The position numbers were made by a program, and so were the translations under genes. The notes beneath the pieces were generated by a model that had not been told where the DNA came from, ran no database searches, and was given only the letters and a program-made list of their open reading frames with translations. From positions 1 to 27,736 of the forward strand of contig DDTJ01000052.1 of the NCBI GenBank assembly GCA_002344525.1: a stretch of DNA of 27,736 nt, in the 5' to 3' direction. This stretch comes from Akkermansiaceae bacterium UBA2367 (lineage in GTDB: Bacteria; Verrucomicrobiota; Verrucomicrobiia; Verrucomicrobiales; DEV007). Shown here piece after piece: positions 27,483-27,736 of the stretch; position 1 is the stretch's first letter; the number at the start of each line of letters is the position of its first letter.

Positions 27483-27736
27483 GGGTCTTTCCTAGATTAT
27501 CGCCTAAAACCGGCCTTAACTCTAGGAATATCAATGAAAAACAGATATTGCGTCGGAACGCATCTCTCGGAACGGAAATTCCTGCGCCTTCTGGAGTGCT
27601 TCTGCCTGGACATCACCGCATCGAAGGCAGCCCTCCTCTGCCGCCTCAACAAGAACACCTCCCATCGGTTCTACGCCCTCTTCCGGGCCAGGGCCATCGC
27701 GATCGCCCTCAAGGAGAACGCCCCGTTCGGAGGCGA
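27483..27736 (+). mobile_element. IS1595-family insertion sequence, left end (runs off the window)
   Basis: The element begins with the 17-bp terminal inverted repeat GGGTCTTTCCTAGATTA, whose reverse complement is found at 6-22. The transposase start lies 51 bp inside. The element is cut by the window edge, so its right end and target duplication cannot be examined. Confidence 0.8.
27534..27736 (+). CDS. IS1595-family (ISXO2-like) transposase, N-terminal part
   Basis: Only the first 67 codons are inside the window. The reading starts MKNRYCVGTHLSERKFLRLL and contains CFCLDITASKAALLCRLNKNTS, then the end of the N-terminal helical region with ENAPFGGE, the approach to the DDE catalytic domain. 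This matches the N-terminal helix-turn-helix region of IS1595/IS1016-type transposases. The catalytic residues lie beyond the edge, so I cannot tell if it is active. Confidence 0.85.
   Translation, partial: MKNRYCVGTHLSERKFLRLLECFCLDITASKAALLCRLNKNTSHRFYALFRARAIAIALKENAPFGG

Noticed and set aside
1..27736. tRNA, rRNA, tmRNA or riboswitch
   Set aside because: I saw no cloverleaf with a T-loop GTTCRANNC-type arm, no rRNA-like conserved blocks and no recognised riboswitch core in the gaps. A covariance-model scan would be decisive.

Overview
The window looks like GC-rich chromosomal DNA from a member of the Verrucomicrobiota. The case rests on gene content: a secreted protein with two DUF1080 domains, a GspG-like pseudopilin, a membrane-anchored pseudokinase with a repeat-rich C-terminus, SHD1-like secreted and membrane proteins, and several families of short dispersed palindromic repeats. 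The phylum is an inference from these families; no rRNA or marker phylogeny is available here.

Layout. Bases 1-22 are the terminal inverted repeat of an IS1595-family insertion sequence, and a second copy of that IS begins at 27483 and runs off the right edge, so both edges are IS ends (probably assembly breaks or a segment between IS copies). From 136 to 5237 lie a small secreted protein, a small unknown protein with a GlpQ-type phosphodiesterase, a TerC-type transporter (minus strand), a DUF4199 membrane protein and a DUF1080 protein (minus). From 5419 to 8451 there is a minus-strand run nrdR - unknown - HIT protein - RimB-like protease - rimK, headed by tandem NrdR-box-like sites. From 8666 to 12572 come an SHD1-like membrane protein, a small unknown protein and a large pseudokinase. 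From 12738 to 18927 are a CysQ-like phosphatase, a GspG-like pseudopilin, RNase R, an OsmC-like protein, a membrane-anchored unknown protein, a DUF502 membrane protein and an unknown protein. dnaX and ybaB/ebfC form a conserved replication/recombination pair at 19020-21116. Two membrane proteins, a small monooxygenase and one Mpv17-like membrane protein follow to 24263.

The right-hand part is an accessory region. A compact, visibly less GC-rich restriction-modification island (about 24637-26895) holds a divergent pair: an ApaLI-like restriction endonuclease with an HTH domain fused to its N-terminus, and a C5-cytosine methyltransferase. Only 54 bp separates the two starts, and this gap holds two adjacent palindromes that overlap the predicted promoters. 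This suggests that the endonuclease is its own controller. Direct-repeat fragments of the 5' end of the neighbouring Mpv17-like gene flank the island. Beyond it lie a ParD-like antitoxin, a ParE-like toxin cut to 18 codons, and the second IS.

Several genes have a promoter-like pair whose -10 ends 7-8 nt before the start codon and have no Shine-Dalgarno sequence, so leaderless transcription may be common here. The intergenic DNA carries at least four kinds of hairpin repeat: a REP/REPIN-like GCGGACA family, a GTTCTCACGAAC element, a CAGCCA/GCAGGCA double hairpin, and pyrimidine-tract CTCCTA hairpins.
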